Assembly (NCBI GenBank): GCA_028752905.1
Contig: JAQNBH010000011.1
Coordinates: forward strand, 6,456,125-6,520,124
DNA: 64,000 bases
Direction of reading: 5' to 3'
Origin: Cladorhizidae sp. MBARI D1340-BT2
Lineage: Eukaryota > Porifera > Demospongiae > Poecilosclerida > Cladorhizidae
A program made the translations under genes and the position numbers. Positions within the stretch are counted from its first letter, which is position 1. Each line of letters begins with the position of its first letter. Below, in pieces: positions 43,744-54,403 of this stretch. The notes below the pieces were generated by a model. It searched no databases. It was not told the DNA's origin and saw nothing but the letters and a program-made list of their open reading frames with translations.

Positions 43744-44077
43744 CAGATCCTAGAGAATTATGCGGACATCACAGCTATAAGTGTACCTGGCCCCTGGAAA
43801 TGGAACAAATACTGAACTTCTAATGAGATCATCGGCATAGCGATGACTAATACTTTACAAGTGAAGACCAGGGCTGGTTATGTACAGAAGCTTAGCCAAC
43901 TAGCTAACTGCATTGATTAGGTTAAGTTGTTATAGATGTGTTGCTATATAAACCAATTTTATCCAAAATCAGTTGCTTCGCCTCTAGTCCAATGATGGTT
44001 TGCATTTATAAAGGTTCAGCTGGCTTAGTCATGCATGTGTGAATGTCCAATTCCATAGCCCGAATCTTGGCTCTAGA
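43744..44077. other. no gene seen
   Basis: Intronic sequence between the gypsy array and a minisatellite; nothing recognised. Confidence 0.4.
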
Positions 44078-44212
44078 GGTAGCCCTAGTAGTGGTGGTAG
44101 CCTTGGCTCTACTGGTAGCCCTAGTGGTGGTGGTAGCCCTGGCTCTACTGGTAGTCGTAACTGCAGCCTTAGTTCTTGCTCCAGCTCCAGAGGTAGCCCT
44201 AGCTCTACCCAA
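44078..44212. repeat. minisatellite around GGCTCTACTGGTAGCCCTAG
   Basis: Short imperfect units of GGTGGTGGTAGCCCTGGCTCTACT. Several frames are open because the units are multiples of three; no sign of a real gene. Confidence 0.8.
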
Positions 44213-44503
44213 TATTCCAGCCTGTTATAATGTCTGAAGTTGGATATTGCACATTAGTGTGAGGACCTGTGTCCTAACAAGTTTATTTAGCTGACAATGT
44301 CTTTCATTGACCTTCCAGGGGTTGCTGTACAGTCCGTGTTTCCCAACAATGCTAAGGCTTTGTCAGTTTTCTGCTGATTACAAAGGCCATTTGTGCACAC
44401 AAAGTATCTCAAACAAAAGCAGTCCTGTGACTGCCATCATTTGAGATCAACCGTTATGGGTGTGCATGCACTCTCATAATGCTGGTGACAGTATGCCGCT
44501 TAC

Positions 44504-45265
44504 ACTTCTCTTGTGAGAAGATATGTCATATGCACATATACTGCTCTTGTGAGAGGACATGTCATATGCACGCATGCTGCTCTTGTGAGAAGACATGTCA
44601 TATGCACACATGCTGCTCTAGTGACAGTACATGTCACATGCATGCATGCTGCTCTTGTAAGAGGACATGGCATATGCACACATGCTGCTCTTGTGAGAGG
44701 ACATATCATATGCACACATGCTGCTCTTGTGATAGTACATGTCACATGCACGCATGCTGCTCTTGTGAGAAGACATGTCATATGCACACATACTGCTCTT
44801 GTGATGGTACATGTCACATGCATGCATGCTGCTCTTGTGAGAGGACATGTCATATGCATGCATGCTGCTTTTGTGAGAAGACATGTCATATGCACACATG
44901 CTGCTCTTCTGATAGTACATGTCACATGCATGCATGCTGCTATTGTGAGCTGCTATAGTGACATGTCATATGCATGCATGCTACTCTTGTGAAAGGACAT
45001 GTTGCACACTGGCAAGCTGCTCTTGTGACAGAACACACACGCTGCTCTTGTGACCGGACACACACGCTGCTCATGTGACAGGACACATGCTGCTCTTGTG
45101 ACAGGACACACATGCTGCTCTTGTGACAGGACACACATGCTGCTCTTGTGACAGGACACACATGCTGCTCTTGTGACAGGACACATGCTGCTCTTGTGAC
45201 ACTGACAGGATACACACGCTGCTCCTGTGAGAGGATACACATGCTGCTCTTGTGAGAGGACAGGT
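44504..45265. repeat. minisatellite, 36-bp units shortening to about 22-24 bp
   Basis: About thirteen 36-bp units of TGCTGCTCTTGTGAGAGGAC + ATGTCATATGCACACA from 44504 to about 44980, then about ten shorter units of GCTGCTCTTGTGACAGGACA CACA lacking the middle, to 45265. The 36-bp period gives a false 12-residue Cys/His repeat on one strand. Confidence 0.93.
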
Positions 45266-45689
45266 TGCAAAAATGTTTATGGTATTGCAAACTCACAAGT
45301 TGTTAGATATTGTTGAGAAATTGTTTTTGAACATGCGTTGAAAAGATTCATGAATGATTGAAGTGCTTTATTTGGGGTTGTTGTGCCTCATTTGATGGAC
45401 GATTATAAGTCATTTGAGGTTGTGAGAGACTTCCATTTCCTTGCGGGAGGTGAGGCTCACTCCCCATGTCTTCCTTTTCCCAGTTTGCTAGTGGTAAAAT
45501 TAAGAAGCTATAAATACTCTGACAGATGTGAGGACTCGTGCCTTGTGCAGCAGTATTGTGCCAGGACATTGGCAGAACACCCAGCCAGGAATGTCCACAA
45601 ATTTCTCTCAGCTCCTTATTTTATCTTTTGCAAATGTGAGCATTCACACTCATTCACTTATTACCACAAGAGTGCTGGTCAATTTTTAT
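45266..45689. other. unassigned sequence
   Basis: A 111-codon plus-strand frame (45383-45718) has no recognisable family and no splice context; likely chance. Confidence 0.3.
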
Positions 45690-45880
45690 TATTGTCAATG
45701 AACTCCCAGTTGACATAATAACAACAATAACCTTCTCAATAATCAACTTCAAATTGTATTCTCTCGATGTTTCGACTAGATGCTCCATTTCATCAGGTGT
45801 AATCCTAATGAAGGCTGGAGCATCTAGTCGAACCATCGAGAGAATACAATTTGAAGTTGATTATTGAGAAGGTTATTGTG
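45690..45880. mobile_element. foldback element, copy 1
   Basis: Inverted arms (45726-45787 and 45812-45877) start AATAACCTTCTCAATAATCA and converge on GACTAGATGCTCCA; the loop holds TTCATCAGGTGTAATCCTAA. CAATGAACTCCCAGTTGACA precedes the left arm, as it does (inverted) after copy 3. Confidence 0.85.
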
Positions 45881-46987
45881 AAAGGATTGAATAGTCTAAA
45901 TAGAAAAAAGTACCAAAGAAGAAGTCAATGCTTGCAAGGAATGGAAACAGCTAATGTGGAGCAGTAACCACATGTTAAATTGGTAAAAGTTGAAGATGGT
46001 GAAGTGATAGCTAGAACACTGTTCATGTTGTATTGTGTGTATATATATAGCATGTGCTCCTAACTACTTAGTTGCTCCTTAATGCATACAGTATTCATAG
46101 CAGGAATTGTGGGTGTGGCATGTTGCTCCTCCCACTTATGACTTTTGACATAGGCACCCCCACCCCCACCTTAACTGGGACCACCCATGTATCCACAACA
46201 GTGAAACAACTACCTAGTATTTGAAGATTTATTAATGCTTAAAAATGAGGGGGAGGAGGCATATGATGTCAGCTGGGAGTAGTACTGTTCTGCAGTGTGT
46301 AACCAGGTGGTAGCCCAGAACCAATCACCTAGCAACAGCTCTAGTTGTGCATGTGTGAATAGGTTGGCTCTTCCTGCTGGCTTTAAATGTGGCCCTGATA
46401 ATGCCCATAGACATTAATAATTATATTAAATAATTAAGGAATGCAGAATCGGGGCCATGACTTGCGGTCACATTTACCCAAATTGAAAATAAATAATGCA
46501 ATAAATAAATATTGTGTTCCTCTATGTTCCTCTAAATTGCCGAATACTAGAGAAGTGCAGGAGCACATATCCTGTAGCTGAGGAGTGCTTCTTGAGACAT
46601 CCCATGATAATGGTGGCATCACTGGTAGTTTGTTGTTGGTGTGTTCCACCATCATGCCGTTAGCCTGGACTAATGAGTCTGAAACAGAAGAAGAACTCGT
46701 TCGGGAACATCAAGTCAAATATCCCTTAATCCCAAGTGGATTATTCAAATATCTGCTTCTCCCCTTAATCCCCATTCATATACTCCCTAGCTACTTTTCA
46801 GGGTGGAAAAATAGCAAGACCAACTAATTTTATTATTATCATTATCAACATCATTAGTATTTTCTACTCAGTGTAGGCAGTATTGGCCAGTTGTAGTGAT
46901 CACTATAACTGATGCACTTATCACACCCTGCCCCCCTCCATCTCCTCTCTGTCTTAAATTCTCCCTCTCTCCTCCTCCTTCCTGCAG
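45881..46987. other. intron, no gene seen
   Basis: Ends in a long pyrimidine tract (about 46920-46987) that serves as the acceptor of the next Ig exon. No other coding sequence is recognised. Confidence 0.4.
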
Positions 46988-47332
46988 CCAAGCTGACTAT
47001 ATATCACGGAAGAGTGCTCTTCGGTGGCATTAATGCTGGGGTGCAAGTGCAGCAAGTAGAGGGTGTGGCCACACTGGCTCTCGGAAGCACTTCCTACATC
47101 AACCAGTTCTTTGACTGCAACAGCACGATAGGATCAAATGAGATCAGCAATCTTGTCTGGAAGAAAGAAGGTGGTAGTATCAGGTTTGAAGTACAGACAA
47201 GGAGCAATGCGAAACGTTTGGACTTAGCAGCACCTAGTGGAGGTACGCCGGTTCTGGGTTACCAGGACGAGGGGATCTACACTTGCTGGGACATAGTCAC
47301 CAGGGAGACCATGTCCCTAAATGCCACTGGAG
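46988..47332 (+). CDS. Ig-superfamily gene: first Ig-domain exon
   Basis: 345 nt between a strong acceptor (ctccttcctgcag) and GTAAGT, phase 1 at both ends. It encodes KLTIYHGRVLFGG.. with the B-strand Cys in FFDCNST, the C-strand Trp in NLVWKKEGG, and DEGIYTCWD with the F-strand Cys: a complete Ig fold. NST and NAT are potential N-glycosylation sites. Extracellular, given the upstream signal peptide. Adhesion or receptor role is likely but unproven. Confidence 0.75.
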
Positions 47333-47722
47333 GTAAGTGCTTGAACTGGACCATTTGACAATCTAATTAACACGTGTTTTTCTAATAACATTAGAGCAAT
47401 GACTTTTTTGGGGAACGATCTTTTCAATCTGTTCCTATTAATAAGTTGCATTTTAGGATAAAAATTATCTTCATTGAGGAACAAATGTAAGCCGGTAAAC
47501 AGCACTACGTTTATACCAAACTCAATGGCAAGTGAGTCCATTCCCGAGTGCCTCCTTAAGAGCAAAGGGATTCAGAATAATTCCTGGTAGCATGGGTGCC
47601 TGTGCAGTCTAGAAGAGCTTCCACTAACAGCAGAAAGGGCTTGGAAGAAACATGATGACATTTCGCATTTCTTAATTTTCATTTAGCAAACTCATCCCAT
47701 CAAACTGGAAGTATATAGTTCT

Positions 47723-48967
47723 AATGAACTCTGAGTTGACATAGCCACTTTCTTGATAATTAATTTAAGTCGATGTTCTGGCTTAATGCTCTAGCCTTCA
47801 TCGTTAATAGGCTCGAGCTTCTAGATTTCACCATTAATAAAGTTAGATGCTCTAGCCTTCATCTATAAGAGGCTAGATGCTCTGTGTTCATCATTAATAG
47901 GCTAGAGCATTTAGATAATAGGCTAGAGCATCTAGCTTTCATCACAATAGATTATATCATCTAGCCTTCATTGTTAATAGGGTAGAGCACCTACCCTCAT
48001 CATTAATAGGCTAGATACTCTAGCCTTTATCATTAATAGGCTAGACTCTAGCCTATTAACGATGAAGGCTAGAGTATCTAGTCTTCATCATTAATAGGAT
48101 AGAACATCTAGCATTCATCATTAACTCATTACCTACCATTATAAATATAGAAAATTCAACAAATTTGACCCTTTCCTTAAAAATGACTATATCTTTGAAA
48201 CCAAAGGGAATTAGTATAGGCAATATATATATCATGTGATACTGCATGATCTAAACTTTACCTTTCTTACATTATAGTTACCATAGCAATGATAAATATC
48301 GCATAACTTTGACCACATTTTGAAAGGAGCATGGAGTCTTGAGTAGCAGGTTCAGCATCTTCTTGAACAAAGCTAGAGTCCAGTACTGAGTGAGAAGCAA
48401 CTTCTGCTACTCCCAGAGAGTTCATATAATTATTCTGGCACTTCTCGATCTCCGTCCACACTTTCTTTCTGTTCAAATTCACTCCACTCCTCGTCACTCT
48501 CCAGGAAGGCTATCACTTCTTTAGCCGTGAAAGTATTCCTAGCCATTTCACTCGAGAATCTTATAGACTAATCATAGACAAAACTCGATATCAAAATGAA
48601 CTTTAGACTGTAATGCTATCTAATTATTATGTGAAACATTTTCCTATGATAAAAACTGGTCCAGTAGCATCGTTTTCAAAAACTCTTGTTGCAGTAGGGT
48701 ACTTTTGACCCCCCCAGGTAAGTAATGAGTTAATAGGCTAAAGCATCTAGCCTTCATCATTAATAGGCTAGATGCTGTAGCCTTCATCATTAATAGGCTA
48801 ATACATCTAGCCTTAATCATTAATAGGCTAGAGCATTTAGCCTTTAGGCTAGAGCATCTAGTCTCCATCATTAATAGGCTAGAGCATCTAGTCTTCATCA
48901 TTAATAGGCTAGAGCATCTAGCCTTCATCATTAATAGGCTAGATGCTCGGGCCAAAACATCGAGCAA
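47723..48967. repeat. foldback element copy 2 with its centre expanded into a 30-bp minisatellite
   Basis: The left edge AATGAACTCTGAGTTGACAT and GATAATTAATTTAAGTCGAT matches the left arm of the foldback family; the right edge GATGCTCGGGCCAAAACATC GAGC matches the inner right arm. Between them are many units of CTCTAGCCTTCATCATTAAT AGGCTAGATG (30 bp) in about 47795-48120 and 48734-48950. That unit resembles the loop/inner-arm text of copy 3 (GATGCTCTAGCCTTCATCAG). The array is interrupted by 48121-48733. Confidence 0.8.
48121..48733 (-). mobile_element. piggyBac-like non-autonomous element
   Basis: Flanked by TTAA (48121-48124, 48730-48733). Ends CTCATTACCTACC and GGTAAGTAATGAG are inverted with one mismatch. 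Minus-strand codons near 48545 read MARNTFTAKEVIAFLESDEE, an acidic N terminus like those of piggyBac-type transposases, followed by decayed text; the catalytic region is absent. It sits inside the 30-bp minisatellite, each unit of which contains a TTAA. Confidence 0.65.
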
Positions 48968-49880
48968 GTATAAAGTTGTACTACTATTTTATATCGATAT
49001 AGCAATCTACTGGGCATGTGCAGGTTTAAAATAATACCAATGTTGAGTACTTATCATTTTTGTTTGCAAGATGTCCGAGTCTCCAACTGTGTGGGTACTT
49101 GTGGATCTTTAAGGAGCTGGTATTGCCTTAACCCTTTAGAGCCTTTAATTAAACTGGTCACACTTGCACCTTTCCCAAATTATATCGGTCCCAAGTTGAC
49201 TAGAGGATGAGGAATTATGAAAAGTTTACTAAGTTTGGCCTTGCCACCTTTATTTCCACGGAAACTTCTGAAAACCTGTGATATCAGAAATTGTGTTCAG
49301 ATAGCATTGCAGCATGGTTTTACCTAGCTACTTTTTGGCCGAGAGTGACATTCTTTTAATCCACAGTCTGGCTCTCAAGAAAAACTCGATTGTTAGCAGT
49401 AAATTATCAAATTAAGCTAAGTCTAATTCCAAGAGTCGAGTAGAGTGAGCTTGCATGTGATTATGGATAGCTTAGAAGCCAACCAAAAATGGTGTGGTAA
49501 TATGCTAATCTGGGTTAAAAAAAAATGGAGAATAAACATTTCAAGCTAAAAGGTAAGCTCTCCAGTTATCTCAATATTTGTATATCAAAATGTTGTAATG
49601 TTTGCTCACTATAAAGCCAGCTAGCTAGATGAAGAATAAGTGAAAAGTAAGACTAGTGTCTACAAAGGAACAGCTATATAGCTGCTAATAATAAACATGA
49701 CAGTTTTATCAGTCAAGTGCAATGTGTATGCCATAATTTGTAGCAGTCTGAATTCTCATTCTTCCTATTAGACACAAGGATGGCTTACCAGTACAGTCAT
49801 TGCACACCCAGGTTCTTTTTCTTCACCTTGTTTATTCTGGTAGGCATTAATAACCTGTTTCTGTGGCACAAGCTTATCAA
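48968..49880. other. intron, no gene seen
   Basis: AT-rich; nothing recognised. Confidence 0.4.
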
Positions 49881-49881
49881 G

Positions 49882-50045
49882 GCTTGCTGAGCCAGAGAGA
49901 AAAGAAGGTGGGGCTGGAAGTCTACCAAGGCTTGCTGAGCCAGAGAGAAAAGAAGGTGGGGGTGGAAGGCTTGCTAAGCCAGAGATAAAAGAAGGTGGGG
50001 CTGGAAGCCTGAGCCAGAGAGAAAAGAAGGTGGGGCTGGAGTGGC
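49882..50045. repeat. short minisatellite, four units
   Basis: Units of GCTTGCTGAGCCAGAGAGAA AAGAAGGTGGGGCTGGAAG with variable extra bases (about 35-48 bp). Confidence 0.85.
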
Positions 50046-50071
50046 TGGCTCATCTGCAATGTGGAATTACT

Positions 50072-50259
50072 AAAATCACCTTCACAATAATCAACTTCAA
50101 ATTCTATTCACTCGACGTTTCGACTAGATGCTCTAGCCTTCATCAGCATTATTCCTGGTGAAGGCTAGAGTATCTAGTCCAAATGTCGAGTGAATACAAT
50201 TTGAAGTTGATTATGAGAAGGCGATTTTAATGTTATTATGTCAACTGAGAGTTCATTGA
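50072..50259. mobile_element. foldback element, copy 3
   Basis: Arms AAATCACCTTCACAATAATC..GACTAGATGCTCTAGCCTTC and the complement AAGGCTAGAGTATCTAGTCC..GAGAAGGCGATTTT, around ATCAGCATTATTCCTGG. Followed by the inverted form of the TGAACTC.CAGTTGACATAA edge of copy 1. Confidence 0.85.
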
Positions 50260-50412
50260 GAAAAATAATACTCTTTATATATGTGTGTCTACTAGTCATC
50301 TTCTTCACTGTACTCAAATAAGTCATCATCACTGCCTCCTGCAATATGCTCATTCTCAGCCAAACAGTTAACTATACTGTCAAGGAAAAATCTCTTTTCC
50401 ATTCTTGAAATC

Positions 50413-50461
50413 GGCAGCAGTATGGCACTGGTGATGTTCATCACATTCCCCTTACATGAGT
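50413..50461 (-). repeat. inverted copy of a pogo-fragment segment
   Basis: About 48 bp here (CGGCAGCAGTATGGCACTGG to CCCCTTACATGA) is the near-exact reverse complement of about 50874-50922, so the two sites form a large inverted repeat with a spacer of about 410 bp. Confidence 0.8.
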
Positions 50462-50869
50462 AAGTAGTAGCTATGTTGTCAAATTCTGATATTTGACTTA
50501 TGTTGTGAATGGATTGATTTGTCTGTGGTTCTGCACTGCTTCCTTTTTATCAGGCCTTTCATAATCACTGCAAAGAGGTTTAGGCATATCCTCTGCATGA
50601 GCATATTTGCTTCCAACTCCACTCTGATAAACTAAAACAGTTTCATCGATGAGGTCATCTACGTATCCTGTAATGAGAAGACAATCATATACATTACAGA
50701 AGTCGCTTTAACTTGTACAATAATAATTGAATATTACCATAGCTCTTGGAAGAACAACCCTGACTCTTCTTCCAAGCCACCCCCAACACCAGCTAGTTAA
50801 TTGGCAATATGAAATAAATCTGTAGCATCTATAACAATAAAAATAGTATTTAATGTGTTGGTTAATTTG

Positions 50870-51300
50870 ACAAATCATGTAAGGGAATGTGATGAACATC
50901 ACCAGTGCCATACTGCTGCCGATAAAGGCTGCACATCACTGGCACAGCCTATTGTGTCCATAAATAAGCCCTTTAAAGAGAAAATGAAAGAGTTGTGGAT
51001 GGAATGGCATAGGACTTGCAACAGTAGAACATCCCAAGGCAATGTCAAGCAGCCCTCAAGACAACAAGCCATTGATTGGGTCTCTGCTGCCTGGGAGTCA
51101 ATTCCAGGAAATTTGATAGAGAGGCTGCTTGAAGGACCCACGTATTGAGGCACACTGGAACAAATCCCTCATGATCTATGATATAGCTGACCACATTTTC
51201 ACCCTCCTGCATCTTGGACATTGTCTTGTCAATTACATGGCAGCAAATACACTCAAGACCAGTAGGCATCACCTGGCAATGACCACAGTTTCACCTGTGG
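50870..51300 (+). pseudogene. pogo/Tigger-type transposase C-terminal fragment
   Basis: Plus strand: KGCTSLAQPIVSINKPFKEK (about 50926-50985), then MKELWMEWHR and SRQQAIDWVSAAWESIPGNL IER (about 51055-51125). Known: (P)GCTS..QP.DVS.NKPFK followed by W....AW..I.......F is the end of the DDE domain in pogo/Tigger transposases. The catalytic Asp residues are upstream and missing. The frame ends at 51146. Confidence 0.75.
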
Positions 51301-51309
51301 AGTAAATTC

Positions 51310-51910
51310 AGTAAATCTAGCTAGAGCTAGCCAGTTAATCCTTACCAGTCAGTGTTCTCTAGTCTGTGTTGCAATAAATCATCAAATCATCACTTTCAAC
51401 AGTGCCTACACTACTTCTGAAGGTTCATAGAGCATAAGGCTCTACTGTTCCACTTGCTTCCTGCTCTTCAGCTAGGCCTGTATCTGATATTTCAGATGAA
51501 CTTTCAATTGCTGAAGAAGAAAATGAGAGGTGCAGGCTGCTAGAGCTAGCTACAGAGACAGAGTCCTCTATTTCCTGTGTATCAGCCATCGAAATCAGTC
51601 TCCTGGCGACATCATCGTGAGGCCATGCCCCCGAACAGGAAGTGTCCTGTTGGCTGTCAAAATGAGGCCAAAGAAGGCTCTCTAGCTCAACAAGGGTTTG
51701 TTTTTAGAAGCTAATTTTTAATACATACTCAGCACATCCTATTGAGCAGATAACAGCAACAAAAAAATATATTATTTTTTCCTGCAAGCCTCCCTTTAAT
51801 GACATCACACAGAGCAAATGCTGAGTGAATTTACTGTCACAGATAAAGACATCTCGCTATCTCCTCCCCCCATGTCCCTTTTCTCCTCCTTCCTTGTGCA
51901 AATATTTCAG
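51310..51910. other. intron, no gene seen
   Basis: Short AT-rich sequence ending in the pyrimidine tract of the next acceptor (about 51855-51910). Confidence 0.4.
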
Positions 51911-52210
51911 GAACCCTGGCTGTGTGCCCCGCTGATCCAATGCCCGAAGCCATCATGGGCACCAACGTGTCCTTGACAGTGTACGTAGCTGGCTACCCAG
52001 CCGTCATGGGGAAGGAGATCGAGTGGCACGGTCCCGGGAATGTGATACTCCTGAACAGTTCGCGATATATGCTTGTGGAAGGCAACAAGACATTGCTCAT
52101 TCAGAATGTCGGAGTCGGCGACAGCGGCACATACCGGATAGACCTGAGGAGGCGTGTTTTTGGAAACAACTTCTTGAATGTGACGACGACCATTGAGTTG
52201 AATGTGCTGG
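51911..52210 (+). CDS. Ig-superfamily gene: second Ig-domain exon, cysteine-less
   Basis: 300 nt, acceptor ..atatttcag, donor GTAAGT, phase 1 at both ends. It encodes an Ig-like domain by pattern: EAIMGTNVSLTVYVAGYPAV (B strand), IEWHGPG (C-strand Trp), NKTLLIQNVGVGDSGTYRID (E-F strands, D-x-G-x-Y). At the two canonical disulphide positions it has Val/Tyr (LTVYV) and Arg (GTYRI) instead of Cys. NVS, NSS, NKT and NVT are potential N-glycosylation sites. One further Cys lies near the N terminus (AVCPAD). Confidence 0.75.
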
Positions 52211-52479
52211 GTAAGTTGGTCTTGTGACAGCATTAACTGTTTGTGTAGTTACGTGCTAGTTAGAACATTGATTATATTAGGACTCCCTACTAGACCACAC
52301 CCACAGTCTATACAATGAAAATTTTTACACAGCAGAAAGTCAGTCCTTTTTTAGAACATTGGATTGAACCTTGAACTTTAAGAATATACTTTCATACACA
52401 GCGTGACTGATAAAGAGTTTGAGGGGGAGGAGGCGCAGTTATGATAATTGAGAGACCAATGACAATGTTGTTTTGTGTG

Positions 52480-52850
52480 CTGTGTGTGGATGCAGTGTGG
52501 TAGTGTGGGTGCAATGTGTGTGGTAGTATGTGTGCCGTGTGTGGGTGCAGTGTGTGTATGTGGTAGTACGTGTGTGGTAGGTGCTGCGTGTGGGTGCAGT
52601 GTGTGTGTGTGGTAGTATATGTGCTGCATGTGCGGTAGTATATGTGCTGCATGTGCGTGCAGGGTGTGTGTGTGGTAGTATATGTGCTGTGTGTGGGTGT
52701 GGTGTGTGTATGTGGTAGTGTGTTGTGTGTGGGTGCAGTGTGTGTATGTTGTTGTGTGTATGTGTGTGGTAGTATGCGTAGGTGCAGTGTGTATGCATGT
52801 TGTAGTAAGTGTGCTCTGTGTGGGTGCAGTGTGTATGTGTGTGCATATAC
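52480..52850. repeat. TG-rich minisatellite
   Basis: Irregular units built from GTGTGTGGTAGTATATGTGC TG and GTGTGGGTGCAGTGTGTGTA. It opens spurious His/Thr-rich frames on the minus strand. Confidence 0.9.
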
Positions 52851-53770
52851 ATGCTTTGTCCAATCAAAAGAATCGGGGAGTTCCTCTTTACGCCACCCTA
52901 ATGTTGAAAGAAATAGGCATTAAGGATGGCTTTTGCCAGTTCTTTGCATGGTTGTTCTGAGTAGAATCCTGCGGTGTGTGTGTGTGTGCATGCGATAATT
53001 ATCACAGCCTCTGAGCAGGTCCTTGAATAATAAGCACTCACATTTGAAGTAAGTAAGCCACCATCCTGCGATGCGATCCTAGTCAGCAATCTGCACCTCT
53101 CCAGCCAAATCTATCTTAGAAGTGACCGAGCTTTTTGAACTACTGTGGATTCCTAGGAGAAAGGATTCTTTTAAACTTGACTGACCATATGGGACTATAT
53201 TCTGATTATGCATTGTATATCTGTATTGGTGCCATGAAGAACATATTAATATCTAGTCTGTAGTCTTCGCAGGAGGACACTTCCACTTGTTTTCTTTTCC
53301 TTTTCTTCTTCCTCCATTATTGTAGGTAAAGGTTAGACTTGTAGAAAGTACTCTAGTATGTAATGCTGCCATGCTGGCTGGCTCTAACTTGCTGGCCCTA
53401 ACTTACTGGCTCTAACTTGCTAGCTCAAACATGTGGCTCTAACTTGCAGGCTGGCTCTAGCTTGCAATATGGTGTCCTCTGGATAGGAGTTAAACTTCCT
53501 CTTCCCAGCAACCACAAGGCACAAATCTGTTATGTCCGCTGGTTCTAAGAAGATACATGATGTCACACGCTAATTTACAGGAAGCCTTGGCCTTACTTGA
53601 TAGTGTGAATTGAAGGATCCTGGTTCTTTTGTTGGTGTCGACCCTCAGGCAGTGACTGTGATTGGTGGCATGCATTGCTCCATCAGTACATTGGAATGCC
53701 TGCTTATCTGTCTTTCAGTCTTGCATGCCAATGGATTGCAATGTTCTTTCCTCCTCTTTCCCTTACCCCA
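52851..53770. other. intron; small GGCTCTAACTTGCTG repeat
   Basis: About 53375-53470 holds several copies of CTGGCTCTAACTTGCTGG-type units. (TG)n at about 52974-52988. No gene seen. Confidence 0.5.
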
Positions 53771-54345
53771 TCCTCTTCCTCCTCTCCTTCTCCTCCTCTC
53801 TCCTCTTTCCCTTCTCTACCACCACATCCTCTTCCTCCTCTCCCTCTCCTCCTCTCTCCTCTTTCCCTTCTCTACCACCCCATCCTCTTCCTCCTCTCCT
53901 TCTCCTCCTCTCTCCTCTTTCCCTTCTCTACAACTCCATCCTCTTCCTCCTCTCCTTCTCCTCCTCTCTCCTCTTTCCCTTCTCTACCACCCCATCCTCT
54001 TCCTCCTCTCCTTCTCCTCCTCTCTCCTCTTTCCCTTCTCTACCACCCCATCCTCTTCCTACTCTCCTTCTCCTCCTCTCTCCTCTTTCCCTTCTCTACC
54101 ACCCCATCCTATTCCTCCTCTCCTTCTCCTCCTCTCTCCTCTTTCCCTTCTCTACCACCCCATCCTCTTCCTCCTCTCCTTCTCCTCCTCTCTCCTCTTT
54201 CCCTTCTCTACCACCCCATCCTCTTCCTCCTTTCCTTCTCCTCCTCCCTCCACTTTCCCTTCTCTACCATCCCATGCTCTTACTCCTCTCTTCTCCTTCT
54301 CACTCCTGTTTCCATTCTCTACCATCCCCATCCTCTTCCTCCTCT
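53771..54345. repeat. polypyrimidine minisatellite, 56-bp unit
   Basis: About ten units of TCCTCTTCCTCCTCTCCTTC + TCCTCCTCTCTCCTCTTTCC + CTTCTCTACCACCCCA. Almost pure pyrimidine on the plus strand. Because 56 is not a multiple of three, all three frames stay open for about 270 codons; these are not genes. Confidence 0.95.
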
Positions 54346-54403
54346 TCTTCTCCTCCCCTTTCTCCATCTCATCAGACATCAAAACCAACCAATATCTTCA
54401 TCA

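Noticed and set aside
44479..44992. Cys/His-rich repeat proteins on both strands
   Set aside because: A 36-bp minisatellite keeps several frames open on both strands at once; no splice or start context.
52378..52960. His/Thr-rich and Cys/Val-rich open frames
   Set aside because: Products of a TG-rich simple repeat read in several frames.
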